A stretch of 64,000 bases of DNA from Glutamicibacter sp. MNS18 (GCF_026107515.2 NZ_JAPCHW010000001.1:62001-126000); one strand, 5' to 3'; positions 1 through 8,920 are shown, counted from the first letter of the stretch. Numbers and translations: made by a program. The notes: a model not told the origin generated them from the letters alone.

Positions 1-2000
1 GGCTGGGCAACGCCGACGCGGCCTTTGCCGCCCTGGCCCTGACCCTGGCCCACGGGCTGTTCAAGGCAACCCTGTTCCTGGCCGTGGGCATCATCGACCA
101 CAACACCGGTACCCGCGACATCCGCAAGCTCTCGGGGCTGGGCCGGAAGATGCCGCTGCTGGCCATCGCCACCACGATCGCCGCCGCCTCCATGGCCGGC
201 ATCCCGCCGTTGTACGGGTTCGTGGCCAAGGAATCAGTGTTCGACGCCCTGCTGCATCTGGACGGAGAACTGGCTTGGGTGCCGCTTGTCGGCGTGGTCT
301 TGGGCGCCGCCCTGACCATGGCCTACTCGCTGCGTTTCGTCATCGGCGCCTTCGGCAGCAAAGCCGAGGTGGCACCGGTCGAATGCTACCGTCCGTCGCT
401 GATCTTCCTGGCTCCCCTGCTGGTGCTGACCGTGGGCACCGTGCTGCTGGGTCTGCTGCCCGGGTTCGTGGAACCGTTGGTCAAGCACGCCGCGACCCTG
501 TACCCGCAGGACCCGGAAGTCCACCTGGCGGTCTGGGCCGGTTTCACCCCTGCGCTGGGCCTGAGCGCGGTGGCCTTGCTGGTCGGCGTCGCGTTCTACA
601 TCCTGCGGGCCAGGACCGACACCGGGGTGCCGCTGCGCCGTAAGGTGCTCTCCGCGGAGGAGATCTACCGCGGCCTGGTCAACGCGGTGGACGAGCTGGC
701 GATTTGGGTCACCGGTCGTACCCAGCGTGGTTCCCTGTCCTTCTACCTCGGGGTGATCCTGGCGGTGGCCCTGGTGGTGCCGCTGTCGATCGCGCTGACC
801 GTGCCGACCCCATGGCCCACCCACTGGGTGATCGCCGATCACCCGGCGCAGATGATCATCGGCGCCATCATGATCGTCGGCGCCCTGGCGGCGATTCGCG
901 CGGCCAAACGTTTCATGGCCGTGCTGATGGTCTCGGTGACCGGTTACGGGATGGTGGCGATCTTCGCCCTGCAGGGCGCCCCGGACCTGGCTTTGACCCA
1001 GTTGCTGGTTGAAACGATTGTGCTGGTTGCCTTCGTGCTGGCCCTGCGTGCGCTGCCCAAGCGGCTGTGGGTGGGGATCTCCAAGGTGAAGCCGGCCCGC
1101 GCCCTGCTGGCCACCGCACTGGCCGCGATGACCGTGTATGTTGCCATCGGCATGATGGCTGCCCGGAACGAGTCGCGTATTTCGCTGGCCTTCCCGGATC
1201 TGGCCTACTACGAGGGGTACGGGGCGAATATCGTCAACGTGACCCTGGTGGACCTGCGTGTCTGGGATACCTTCGGGGAAATCACGGTGCTGGCCGCCGC
1301 CGCCACCGGGGTGGCCTCGCTGATTTTCGTTGCCACCCCGGTCGCCCGGCGCCTGCGTGCCGGGGAGATCAAGTCCGGTTCGATCGACCACGGCTCAGAG
1401 GCGATATCCACCGGTGAATTCAGCCAAGCCGGGCTCGATATCGCCCGCCAGTTCGCCCGTTCGAACAACAAGGACTGGCTGATCGCCGGGCATACCCTGG
1501 TGGCCGAACGTCGTTCGATCATCTTCGAAGTGGTTACCCGGGTGATATTCCACGCGATCCTGATGCTCTCGATCTTCACGCTGATCACCGGGCATAACAC
1601 CCCTGGCGGCGGTTTCGCCGGTGGCCTGCTGGCCGGTCTGGCCCTGACCGTGCGCTACCTGGCCGGTGGCCGGGTGGAACTGGCCGAATCGATGCGTGTC
1701 TCGCCGAATATCCTGCTCGGTGGCGGTCTGGCCGTCGCCGGGTTCTCCGGGATCTTCCCGCTGTTGCTTGGCGATCCGGTGTTCAGCACCTATGTGTGGG
1801 AATTCGCGCTGCCGATCTTCGGGGAACACAAATTTGTCACCTCAACATTCTTCGACATTGGAGTCTATCTAGTGGTACTGGGCCTGGTGCAGGACGTACT
1901 GCGATCCCTGGGAAGCGAGATCGACGTGCTTTCCGAGGGACGATCACCGGTTGCCCGACATGACGTGGTGGCCGGCTACCGAAGGGGAGTGGGACGATGA
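1..2000 (+). CDS. mnhA: Na+/H+ antiporter subunit A, fused to a subunit B module (5' truncated)
   Basis: Large membrane subunit of the Mrp/Mnh multisubunit cation/proton antiporter, which exports Na+ using the proton gradient. The frame is open from base 3 with no start, so the N-terminus lies left of the window; about 666 residues remain. The visible part begins in the NuoL-like antiporter domain (AHGLFKATLFL, FVAKESVFDALL). It continues through the MrpA C-terminal module with GAPDLALTQLLVETIVLVAF near base 980, and ends in an MnhB-like module with ITGHNTPGGGFAGGLLAGL near base 1590. The A/B fusion explains why no separate mnhB follows. Many hydrophobic segments place it in the membrane. Its TGA overlaps the mnhC ATG (ATGA), indicating translational coupling. 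Family assignment is secure; only the coupled ion is inferred. Confidence 0.93.
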   Translation, partial: LGNADAAFAALALTLAHGLFKATLFLAVGIIDHNTGTRDIRKLSGLGRKMPLLAIATTIAAASMAGIPPLYGFVAKESVFDALLHLDGELAWVPLVGVVLGAALTMAYSLRFVIGAFGSKAEVAPVECYRPSLIFLAPLLVLTVGTVLLGLLPGFVEPLVKHAATLYPQDPEVHLAVWAGFTPALGLSAVALLVGVAFYILRARTDTGVPLRRKVLSAEEIYRGLVNAVDELAIWVTGRTQRGSLSFYLGVILAVALVVPLSIALTVPTPWPTHWVIADHPAQMIIGAIMIVGALAAIRAAKRFMAVLMVSVTGYGMVAIFALQGAPDLALTQLLVETIVLVAFVLALRALPKRLWVGISKVKPARALLATALAAMTVYVAIGMMAARNESRISLAFPDLAYYEGYGANIVNVTLVDLRVWDTFGEITVLAAAATGVASLIFVATPVARRLRAGEIKSGSIDHGSEAISTGEFSQAGLDIARQFARSNNKDWLIAGHTLVAERRSIIFEVVTRVIFHAILMLSIFTLITGHNTPGGGFAGGLLAGLALTVRYLAGGRVELAESMRVSPNILLGGGLAVAGFSGIFPLLLGDPVFSTYVWEFALPIFGEHKFVTSTFFDIGVYLVVLGLVQDVLRSLGSEIDVLSEGRSPVARHDVVAGYRRGVGR

Positions 2001-2446
2001 GCGTCAATATCACCTTCCTGGCCATCACCGGCGTGCTATTGGCCGTGGGCTACTACCTGGTGCTTGAACGCACCCTGACCAGGGTCCTGCTGGGCATCGT
2101 GGTACTGGGCAATGCGGTGAACCTGCTGATCCTCACGGCCGGTGGCCGGATGGGCCAGGCGCCCCTGTTCAGCCCGGAGGTGGCCCCGGACGAATACTCC
2201 GATCCGTTGCCGCAGGCCCTGATCCTGACCGCCATCGTCATCACCTTTGCGGTGACCGCGTTCCTGCTGGCCATGATCTATCGTTCCTGGTCGCTGACCA
2301 ACGCCGATACCGTGCGCGATGACGAAGAAGACATCCGCGTATCGCAGGCCAGTGCCTACGATGAGGAAGAAGACGCCCCGGTGGAGGAAGACACCACGGA
2401 GTTCGTGGATGAAGAAGGCCGACCGATTCGAGAGGGCGAGGAATAA
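1997..2446 (+). CDS. mnhC: Na+/H+ antiporter subunit C
   Basis: 149-residue NuoK-like subunit of the Mrp antiporter. Three hydrophobic segments fill about residues 3-105, including VLLGIVVLGNAVNLLIL and the DPLPQALILTAIVITFAVTAFLLA stretch typical of MnhC/NuoK. The remaining 40 residues form an acidic cytoplasmic tail (repeated E and D), longer than in many MnhC proteins. The ATG overlaps the stop of the A subunit gene. The stop is directly followed by the mnhD start, so the genes are read as one operon. Confidence 0.93.
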   Translation: MSVNITFLAITGVLLAVGYYLVLERTLTRVLLGIVVLGNAVNLLILTAGGRMGQAPLFSPEVAPDEYSDPLPQALILTAIVITFAVTAFLLAMIYRSWSLTNADTVRDDEEDIRVSQASAYDEEEDAPVEEDTTEFVDEEGRPIREGEE

Positions 2447-4051
2447 ATGGATTTCATGTCTCTGTCCCCGCTGGCGGTCATCCTGCCGATCCTGGGGGCC
2501 GGTGCCACCTTCGTGGTTCGCCGCAAGGTGCGCTGGCAACGCATCATCACCATCGGTGTGCTGTGCCTGACCATGTTGCTGGAAATCGGCATGGTCGCCG
2601 CGACCTGGAACGGCCAGACCTACGCCATCTCCATCGCCGGGTGGGATGCACCCTTCGGGATCGCGCTGGTGGTGGACGGCTTCAGCGCCTTCATGCTGCT
2701 GATCTCCACAATCGTCTCGCTCGCGGTGCTGCTCTTCGCCACCAGCCAGGGGCTGGCCGACGGTGACGAACACGGTCCGGTCTCGATTTTCCATCCGGCC
2801 TACCTGATCCTGCTGGCCGGCGTGTCCAATGCCTTCATGGCCGCGGACCTGTTCAACCTCTACGTCGGCTTCGAGATCTTCCTGACCGCAAGCTACGTGC
2901 TGCTGACCCTGGGCGGTACGGCCGAACGCATCCGGTCGGGTATCACCTACGTGGTGGTCTCGGTGGTCTCCTCGATCCTGTTCCTGACCGCGATCGCCCT
3001 GATCTACGCGGCGACCGGTACCGTGAACATGGCCGACCTGTCGGTGAAACTGGGCGAACTGGACGCGGGAACCCAGCTGATCCTGCACTCGTTCCTGCTG
3101 ATCGCCTTCGGCATCAAGGCCGCGGTCTTCCCGCTCTCGCTCTGGCTGCCTGACTCCTACCCGACGGCTCCGGCCCCGGTGACCGCGGTGTTCGCCGGGC
3201 TGCTGACCAAGGTGGGCGTCTACGCGATCGTACGTACCGAAACGTTGTTGTTTCCCGAAGGCAGGGTCAATTCGGCGTTGCTGATCGTGGCCGCAGCGAC
3301 CATGGTGATCGGGATCTTCGGTGCGTTGGCCCAGGCGGACTTCAAGCGCATGCTCTCCTTCACGCTCACCAGCCATATCGGGTACCTGATCTTCGGCATC
3401 GCAGTGGGCACCGAGGTCGCCATGGCCGCGACAATCTACTACGTGGGGCACCACATCATCGTGCAGACCAGCCTGTTCATGGTGGCGGGCCTGATTGAAC
3501 GGCGAGCCGGAAGCGCGAACCTGACCGAGCTGGGCTCCCTGGCCAAGCTCTCCCCGGCGTTGGCGATCCTGTTCTTCATCCCGGCCATCAACCTCGGCGG
3601 CATACCACCGTTCTCGGGCTTCATGGGCAAGTTCGGTCTGCTGCACGCGGCGGCCGAGCAAGGTGGCGTGCTGACCTGGCTGGTCATTGCCGCAGGCCTG
3701 CTCACCAGCCTGCTGACCCTGCTGGCGATTGTCCGGGTCTGGGCCCGTGCCTTCTGGCGCCGGGCCGCGGATGCCGAGAACCCCACCGAGACCCTGGTCG
3801 CCGAATCCAAGGAACTGACTTCCGTGGTGCAGGCCGGCGGGAACTCCGGTCCGCTGCTTGGGGCCAAACTGGCCCGGCGGATGGAAGCAGGCCATCTTCC
3901 ATGGGGGATGCGCTACTCCACCGGGGTGCTGGTGGCGGCGGGCATCGCCTTGACGGTTTTCGCCGGACCGCTGTTCGCCTTCTGCCAGCGCGTGGCCGTG
4001 GAGCTTTTGGCCCGCGAACCATACATCACTGCGGTACTCCCGCCAGGCTAG
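2447..4051 (+). CDS. mnhD: Na+/H+ antiporter subunit D
   Basis: 534-residue NuoM/NuoN-like polytopic subunit with about 14 membrane segments, one of the two presumed ion-translocating subunits. Conserved charged membrane residues are present: Glu143 in YVGFEIFLTASY and Lys224 in FGIKAAVFPLSLWLPDSYP, corresponding to essential residues of MrpD/NuoM proteins. SFTLTSHIGYLIFG and a GGIPPFSGFMGKF loop follow. The length is normal for the family. The start ATG immediately follows the mnhC TAA behind GAGGAA. Confidence 0.94.
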   Translation: MDFMSLSPLAVILPILGAGATFVVRRKVRWQRIITIGVLCLTMLLEIGMVAATWNGQTYAISIAGWDAPFGIALVVDGFSAFMLLISTIVSLAVLLFATSQGLADGDEHGPVSIFHPAYLILLAGVSNAFMAADLFNLYVGFEIFLTASYVLLTLGGTAERIRSGITYVVVSVVSSILFLTAIALIYAATGTVNMADLSVKLGELDAGTQLILHSFLLIAFGIKAAVFPLSLWLPDSYPTAPAPVTAVFAGLLTKVGVYAIVRTETLLFPEGRVNSALLIVAAATMVIGIFGALAQADFKRMLSFTLTSHIGYLIFGIAVGTEVAMAATIYYVGHHIIVQTSLFMVAGLIERRAGSANLTELGSLAKLSPALAILFFIPAINLGGIPPFSGFMGKFGLLHAAAEQGGVLTWLVIAAGLLTSLLTLLAIVRVWARAFWRRAADAENPTETLVAESKELTSVVQAGGNSGPLLGAKLARRMEAGHLPWGMRYSTGVLVAAGIALTVFAGPLFAFCQRVAVELLAREPYITAVLPPG

Positions 4052-4063
4052 GAGGAAGGAAGC

Positions 4064-4717
4064 ATGTCAAAACGTACTGAACAACCTCGTGACCAGCGCA
4101 TCGACGACGCGCTGGATGAAGCCTCGGGTAAACGGAATCGTCCCACCCTGAAACAGGAATGGCCGCTACTGATCTTCCTGGTGCTCATGTGGGGTGCCTT
4201 GTGGCAGGACTTCTCGGCAGGGAACCTGATCTTCGGTGCCTTGCTGGCCCTGCTGGTCGTGGCCCTGTTCCCGCTGCCGCCGGTGGTGCTCTCCGGGCGG
4301 ATCAACCTCTGGTATTGCTTCCTGCTGCTGGGCTGGTTCATTCTGCAAGTGGTGGCAGCCAGTGTCGAAGTCGCCTACCTGGCCTTCTTCCGGCGCAAGA
4401 AGACCCGCTCCTCGATCATCGCGGTGAGGCTGCATACCGATTCCGATTTGATCGTCACCGCGGTCGGCCACGTGCTGACCCTGATCCCCGGATCCTTCGT
4501 GGTGGAGGTGGACCGCCGGACCTCCACGTTGTACCTGCACTACCTCAACGCCACCAACGCGATCAAGGTCGCGCGGTCACGGGCCAAGATCCACGAGATC
4601 GAACGCCGGGTGATCATGGCGATCGGCAGTAGGGAGGAATACGAGGCAGTGAGGAAGATCCGGACAGAGATCGTCGACCGCCAACGGGGCAGGGGCGAGA
4701 CGGGGGAGGAACAATGA
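4064..4717 (+). CDS. mnhE: Na+/H+ antiporter subunit E
   Basis: 217-residue subunit E of the Mrp antiporter. A charged N-terminal extension of about 28 residues precedes hydrophobic segments (PLLIFLVLMWGALWQDFSAGNLIFGALLALLVV, WYCFLLLGWFILQVVAASVEVAYLAF). The family signature LTLIPGSFVVEVDRRTSTLYLHYL follows. The protein is somewhat longer than typical MnhE because of the N-terminal extension and a basic C-terminal tail. A strong GGAGGAAGG sits before the ATG, 12 bases after mnhD; the end overlaps mnhF by four bases. Confidence 0.93.
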   Translation: MSKRTEQPRDQRIDDALDEASGKRNRPTLKQEWPLLIFLVLMWGALWQDFSAGNLIFGALLALLVVALFPLPPVVLSGRINLWYCFLLLGWFILQVVAASVEVAYLAFFRRKKTRSSIIAVRLHTDSDLIVTAVGHVLTLIPGSFVVEVDRRTSTLYLHYLNATNAIKVARSRAKIHEIERRVIMAIGSREEYEAVRKIRTEIVDRQRGRGETGEEQ

Positions 4718-4980
4718 CCTACATCGTTGTCGCCATTGCCGGAACGCTCCTGGCCATCGGTGCGGTGGCCTGCCTGATCCGTGTTGCCAAGGGTCCCTCG
4801 ATCCTGGACCGGGTGCTGGCCCTGGATGTGATGCTGCTGATCATTTCCGCGGCCCTGTGCCTGGAGATGTACCTGAACGAACACAACAACAGCATCCTGT
4901 TCGTGGTGATCGCCTGCGCCATCGGGTTCATCGGTTCGGTGACCGTTTCACGTTTCGTGTCAGATCAGAGGAATGCCTGA
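4714..4980 (+). CDS. mnhF: Na+/H+ antiporter subunit F
   Basis: 88-residue subunit F with three predicted membrane helices. The MnhF family pattern CLIRVAKGPSILDRVLALDVMLL is present, containing the conserved R-x-x-x-G-P-x-x-x-D-R core. ATGA overlap with mnhE and TGATG overlap with mnhG show tight coupling. Confidence 0.93.
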   Translation: MTYIVVAIAGTLLAIGAVACLIRVAKGPSILDRVLALDVMLLIISAALCLEMYLNEHNNSILFVVIACAIGFIGSVTVSRFVSDQRNA

Positions 4981-5342
4981 TGGAATTGTTCCTGGAAATC
5001 ATTGTCGCGGTTCTGCTGGTTACTGGCTCGCTGATGTCCCTGATCGCCGGGGTCGGCCTGTTGACCTTCCCCGATCTGCTCACCCGCATGCATGCGGCCA
5101 CCAAACCCCAGGTGCTCGGATTCCTGCTGATCTTCATCGGGTTGGCCATCCACCTGCGTTCCTGGGCGCTGGTGCCGGTGCTGGCCCTGGCCTGGGGTGT
5201 GCAGTTGCTCACCGCCCCGGTCTCGGCCCACATGATCGGACGCTCAGGCTACCGGACCAAGCACGTCAAACGCGAAAGCCTGTACAGCGACGAGCTGCGC
5301 ACCGTGGTGGAGAACGCCAGCCGCAGCGACGACAAGGACTGA
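4980..5342 (+). CDS. mnhG: Na+/H+ antiporter subunit G
   Basis: 120-residue last subunit of the Mrp operon. It has three hydrophobic segments and the MnhG signature GLLTFPDLLTRMHAATKPQ. An in-frame upstream start exists at 4857, but ATG 4980 overlaps the mnhF stop as TGATG and gives the normal family length, so I chose it. A charged tail follows the last helix. A 25-bp perfect hairpin 15 bases downstream ends the operon. Confidence 0.92.
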   Translation: MELFLEIIVAVLLVTGSLMSLIAGVGLLTFPDLLTRMHAATKPQVLGFLLIFIGLAIHLRSWALVPVLALAWGVQLLTAPVSAHMIGRSGYRTKHVKRESLYSDELRTVVENASRSDDKD

Positions 5343-5357
5343 CGCGGATAGCAGAAG

Positions 5358-5410
5358 CACAGGGGCAATGGGCGGCTCCCCTCCAAGGGGAGCCGCCCAT
5401 TGCCCCTGTG
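5358..5410. terminator. Bidirectional hairpin terminator, mnhG / DUF4235 gene
   Basis: Perfect 25-bp inverted repeat (5358-5382 with 5386-5410) and a 3-nt loop, between two convergent genes. There is no strong T run, as is common for high-GC actinobacterial terminators. Confidence 0.85.
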
Positions 5411-5415
5411 GTCGT

Positions 5416-5667
5416 CTACTTGTTCAGTTTGGCCAGGGCATTGCGCGCGCCCCGGTCCGCCAGGACCTGGATGATCGCGGCCACCACGGAAGAGAACACG
5501 GCAAAGGCCAGGGCCTGTCGCATCGAGGCCTCGGCTTCGGCTTCCTTGCCATGGCGTGGAGGCTCATTACCTGTGAACCCGGTCCACAACCGGTCCACTA
5601 GCTTGCTTCCAAGAAACCCTGCTCCCAACGAAATTCCGGTGGCAAGCAGCTTCATGAGCATGTTCAT
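5416..5667 (-). CDS. DUF4235 domain-containing small membrane protein
   Basis: 83-residue protein matching the actinobacterial DUF4235 pattern. An N-terminal glycine-rich helix (LLATGISLGAGFLGSKLVDRLW) leads into an NEPP motif, a charged linker and a second helix (ALAFAVFSSVVAAIIQVLADRGAR). Two membrane segments are likely; the function is unknown. TGGAG lies 8 bases before the ATG. It converges on mnhG and is divergent from the thiamine riboswitch. Confidence 0.75.
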   Translation of the reverse strand: MNMLMKLLATGISLGAGFLGSKLVDRLWTGFTGNEPPRHGKEAEAEASMRQALAFAVFSSVVAAIIQVLADRGARNALAKLNK

Positions 5668-5749
5668 TCTCTGGTCTCCATTTCGTGTGGCTTCATCACG
5701 TTCTGTCTAGAGCCTATCTTGATGTATGGTGGCTGTGCAGACAAATAAC

Positions 5750-5882
5750 CGACAGGGGAGCGTCGTATCGCTGGACTGTCCGCCCGATAACCGGGTGGCG
5801 ACACAGCTGATAAAAGGCGCTGAGAGTGCGATAGATCGCAGACCCTCGAACCTGCTCCGGCTAGTACCGGCGAAGGAAGTCG
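5750..5882 (+). promoter_or_regulatory. TPP (thiamine pyrophosphate) riboswitch
   Basis: Conserved THI-element features in order: P1 arms CGAC (5750-5753) and GTCG (5879-5882); AGGGGAGC pairing with ACCCT as P2; the pyrimidine-sensing CTGAGA at 5820-5825; GAACCTG; and CCGGCTAGTACCGG with CGAAGGAAGT at the 3' side. The P3 arm between AGGGGAGC and CTGAGA is long (about 60 nt). It controls the downstream thiamine-precursor ECF transporter. Confidence 0.92.
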
Positions 5883-5930
5883 AGAATCTCAGATACGCGG
5901 CCATGCTTTTTCAGGTGCGCGTGCAGCTCC

Positions 5931-5947
5931 CCTCCTGATTCAGGAGG
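5931..5947 (+). promoter_or_regulatory. Shine-Dalgarno-sequestering hairpin of the ykoE leader
   Basis: CCTCCTG (5931-5937) is perfectly complementary to CAGGAGG (5941-5947), with a 3-nt loop. The right arm is the ribosome binding site of the TTG-initiated ykoE. This fits a riboswitch that acts on translation initiation. Confidence 0.8.
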
Positions 5948-5955
5948 AATATCTT

Positions 5956-6579
5956 TTGACAACTACACCACTACGCCGAACCTCCACCTGGCGCGTGGCA
6001 GACATCGTCGTCGCCTCGGTGATTGCCGTGGCTTCCGGGGTGGTTTTCTGGGGATGGAATGCCAGCTACGGCTTCGTGTCCCTGGCCTTCGTGGCCTTCC
6101 CCCCGGCTTCGGCCTTCGTCAGCGGCATGTGGCTCTTCCCGGCAGTGCTCGGAGCCCTGATCATCCGCAAGCCCGGTGCCGCGCTCTACTGCGAACTGTT
6201 GGCCGCAGTCATATCCGCATTGCTCGGATCCCAGTGGGGGATCGCGGTACTCATCTCCGGCCTGGTCCAGGGCCTGGGTGCCGAAGTCATCTTCGCCGCC
6301 CTGCGCTACCGGTTGTGGAACCTGCCTGCCGCCATGCTTGCCGGCACCTTCGCAGGGCTTTTCGGGGCCGTGACCGAGGCATACATCCTGGCCTACTTCG
6401 TTGAATACACCGCCGGGATGAAGATCTTCCACGTTGTGGCCATGAGCCTCTCGGGTCTGGTCATCGCCGGGATCCTCAGCTTCGTGGCCACCCGGGCGCT
6501 GGCCCGGACCGGGGCACTGTCCGCCCTGCCGAGCCGGCGGGCCAACCTGGAGCCGGTCTTCGGCACGGTGCGCCCATGA
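5956..6579 (+). CDS. ykoE: ECF transporter S component for thiamine/HMP, YkoE family
   Basis: 207-residue integral membrane substrate-binding subunit of an ECF-type vitamin importer, with about six hydrophobic segments. The YkoE pattern includes WRVADIVVASVIAVASGVVFWGWN near the N-terminus and PAASAFVSGMWLFPAVLGALIIRKPGAALYCELLAA-like sequence in the centre. The start is TTG, 8 bases after AGGAGG; no better start exists. A TPP riboswitch upstream supports a substrate of the thiamine pathway (hydroxymethylpyrimidine or thiamine). The stop overlaps the transporter ATPase gene as ATGA. Confidence 0.9.
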   Translation: MTTTPLRRTSTWRVADIVVASVIAVASGVVFWGWNASYGFVSLAFVAFPPASAFVSGMWLFPAVLGALIIRKPGAALYCELLAAVISALLGSQWGIAVLISGLVQGLGAEVIFAALRYRLWNLPAAMLAGTFAGLFGAVTEAYILAYFVEYTAGMKIFHVVAMSLSGLVIAGILSFVATRALARTGALSALPSRRANLEPVFGTVRP

Positions 6580-8906
6580 GAACCGCGCATACCGGGCACC
6601 GCAACGGCCTGGAAGGCGGAACCCGCGCGCTGGCGATCACGGCCGAGAATTTCAGTTGGCAGCATACCGACCGGGAGCAGGCGGCCTTCAGCCAGCTGAA
6701 TTTCCGGATTCCGCCGGGGCAGAAGGTGCTGTTGCTGGGGCCATCCGGAGCCGGGAAGTCCACCCTGCTGCACGCCATGGCCGGGGTGCTGCACCATGAT
6801 GAGACAACAACCAGCAGCGGCACGCTGAGTATTGGTGACCACAGCGCCTTTGCGCATACCGCGACCGTCGGCTTGATGCAGCAGGACCCGGAAACGCAGA
6901 TTGTTCAAGCCAAGGTGGGCGACGATGTGGCCTTCGGTGCCGAGAACCTGGGGGTGGACCCGGCTCAGATCGCCGCGCGGATCACCCCGGCCCTGGCTGC
7001 GGTCGGACTATCCGACCTGTCGGCCGAGCACCCGACCCAACAACTCTCCGGAGGGCAGAAACAACGTCTGGCCCTGGCCGGGATCCTGGCCATGCGTCCG
7101 TCGGTGATGTTGCTGGATGAACCCACAGCCAATATCGATCCCGAGGGGGCCGGCCTGTTGCGCCAGGCGGTGCTGCAAGCGGCTTCCGACAGCGGTGCCA
7201 CACTGGTGGTCGTGGAACACCGGGTGGAGCGTTGGCTTGATGCCATGGACCGGGTCCTGGTCCTGGCCCCCGGAGGGGGGATCAGCCACGACGTGGCACC
7301 GCGGGCACTGCGCGAGGATCTGCACCTGCGCAGCGAACTGGCCACGGCGGGGATCTGGATCCCCGACTACCTGCCGGCCACCTCCGCCTTCACACGCAAC
7401 CCGGGTGCCACGCTGCTCACGGCCGACAGCTTGCAAGCCCGCCGTGCGTCCGCAGCCCGGGCGGGAGAAGCGGTGGACCTGGAGATCAAGGCCGGTAGCG
7501 CCACGGTGATCCGCGGGGCCAATGGGGCGGGCAAGACGACGCTGGCACTGACCCTGGGCGGACTACTTGAACCGGCCGCCGGTGTGTTGCACGCCAGCGA
7601 CGTGTTGGCAGGGGACGCGGGAAGCACCCCGTTCCGTTGGAAGGCCGGCCAGCTGGTGGCCAGGATCGGCAGTGTGTTCCAGGAGCCGGAGCACCAGTTC
7701 GTGGCGCAGACCGTCGCCGAGGAACTGGCCTATGGTCCACGCCGGGCCCAGGCAGCCGATCCCGACGCCGGGTTCAGCCAGGAATTCATTGAGCAGCGTA
7801 CCGGTGAACTGCTTGAACGGCTGGGATTGCTGCACCTGGCGCAGGCCAATCCCTACACCCTCTCCGGCGGCGAGAAGCGCCGGCTGTCGGTGGCCACCGT
7901 ATTGGCCGCCCGCCCGGACGTGTTGATCCTGGATGAACCGACCTTCGGGCAGGATGCCAACACCTGGCGGGAAGTGGTCGAACTGCTGGGCGAAGTGCTG
8001 CTGGACGGGGCCGCGGTCATCGCGGTAACCCATGATGAGCATTTCGCCCGTGCACTGGGTGCGGAGCAAATCCACCTGGAAGCTGTCGCAGCCCCACCGG
8101 GGTCACCCCGGCAGGAGGGCCCGATCGCTGCGGCGGTTCCCGACAGCTGGTTGGCCCGACGCAATCCGCTGGCCAAGTTGGCAGCCATTATCGCCATCAC
8201 CGTTCCGCTGATCGCCACGATCGATCCGGTTTCCGGCGCCGTGGTCATCGTGGCCACACTGCTGATGCTGCCCCTGGCCAACCTGGGGATCGGCCGGTTC
8301 CTGAAACGGGCCTGGCCGCTGGTGCTGGCCGGGGTGGTTGCCGCCTGGGGGATCGCGTTGGTGGGTGAGGATGCGGGGCGCACGCTGCTGACCCTCGGGG
8401 TGTTCACCATCACCGAGGGGTCGTTGGCCGGGGGATTCGCCACCGGTATGCGTGCCCTGGGCATGGCCATCCCGATGGTGCTGATCCTGAGCACCACCAG
8501 CCCCAGCGACCTGGGCTCGGCCCTGTCGCAGCAGCTGCGGGTGCCGCACCGGTTCGTGCTCGGCGCCCTGGCCGGTATGCGTTTGCTGGGCCTGTTGGCG
8601 GAGGAATTCACCACGTTGAAGTTGGCCCGACGGGCCCGTGGGGTGGGGAATTTCGGTTCACCGGTGCAACGATTGAAAGCCAATCTCGGCCAGGTGCTGG
8701 CCTTGCTGGTCCAGGCGATCCGGCGCGCCGGGCGACTGGCCACCACCATGGAAGCCAAGGGCTTCGGGGTGGGGCCACGCAGCTGGCTGCATACCCCGCA
8801 CTTCGGATGGCGGGATGTGCTGGTGATCGGCGTGGGCCTGGCCGTGGCCACCATGGCGGCCATGATCGCGGTGTGGACCGGCCACTGGAACCTGGTCTGG
8901 AGCTGA
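6576..8906 (+). CDS. ECF transporter fusion: two ABC ATPase domains plus EcfT membrane domain
   Basis: 776-residue energizing module of the thiamine/HMP importer. ATPase domain 1 has GPSGAGKST (55-63), LSGGQKQR (from about 156) and VMLLDEPTANID (about 175-186). ATPase domain 2 has GANGAGKTT (314-322), LSGGEKRR (from 429) and VLILDEPTFGQD. From about residue 520 a CbiQ/EcfT-type membrane domain follows, with several hydrophobic segments and a family-typical AxR-containing stretch (TLKLARRARGVGNF, MEAKGFG). In Bacillus the equivalents are separate YkoD and YkoC; here all are one chain. ATGA overlap with ykoE indicates a two-gene operon under the TPP riboswitch. All ATP-binding motifs are intact. 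Confidence 0.92.
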   Translation: MRTAHTGHRNGLEGGTRALAITAENFSWQHTDREQAAFSQLNFRIPPGQKVLLLGPSGAGKSTLLHAMAGVLHHDETTTSSGTLSIGDHSAFAHTATVGLMQQDPETQIVQAKVGDDVAFGAENLGVDPAQIAARITPALAAVGLSDLSAEHPTQQLSGGQKQRLALAGILAMRPSVMLLDEPTANIDPEGAGLLRQAVLQAASDSGATLVVVEHRVERWLDAMDRVLVLAPGGGISHDVAPRALREDLHLRSELATAGIWIPDYLPATSAFTRNPGATLLTADSLQARRASAARAGEAVDLEIKAGSATVIRGANGAGKTTLALTLGGLLEPAAGVLHASDVLAGDAGSTPFRWKAGQLVARIGSVFQEPEHQFVAQTVAEELAYGPRRAQAADPDAGFSQEFIEQRTGELLERLGLLHLAQANPYTLSGGEKRRLSVATVLAARPDVLILDEPTFGQDANTWREVVELLGEVLLDGAAVIAVTHDEHFARALGAEQIHLEAVAAPPGSPRQEGPIAAAVPDSWLARRNPLAKLAAIIAITVPLIATIDPVSGAVVIVATLLMLPLANLGIGRFLKRAWPLVLAGVVAAWGIALVGEDAGRTLLTLGVFTITEGSLAGGFATGMRALGMAIPMVLILSTTSPSDLGSALSQQLRVPHRFVLGALAGMRLLGLLAEEFTTLKLARRARGVGNFGSPVQRLKANLGQVLALLVQAIRRAGRLATTMEAKGFGVGPRSWLHTPHFGWRDVLVIGVGLAVATMAAMIAVWTGHWNLVWS

Positions 8907-8920
8907 GCCGGGGATTTGTT

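Noticed and set aside
2036-3895. Long open frame on the minus strand opposite mnhC/mnhD (about 619 codons).
   Set aside because: It lies fully antisense to conserved antiporter genes, and its translation is a His/Gln/Asp/Arg-rich composition typical of antisense high-GC shadows.
5726-5938. Small open frame in the ykoE leader.
   Set aside because: It lies inside the TPP riboswitch; the RNA structure explains the sequence.
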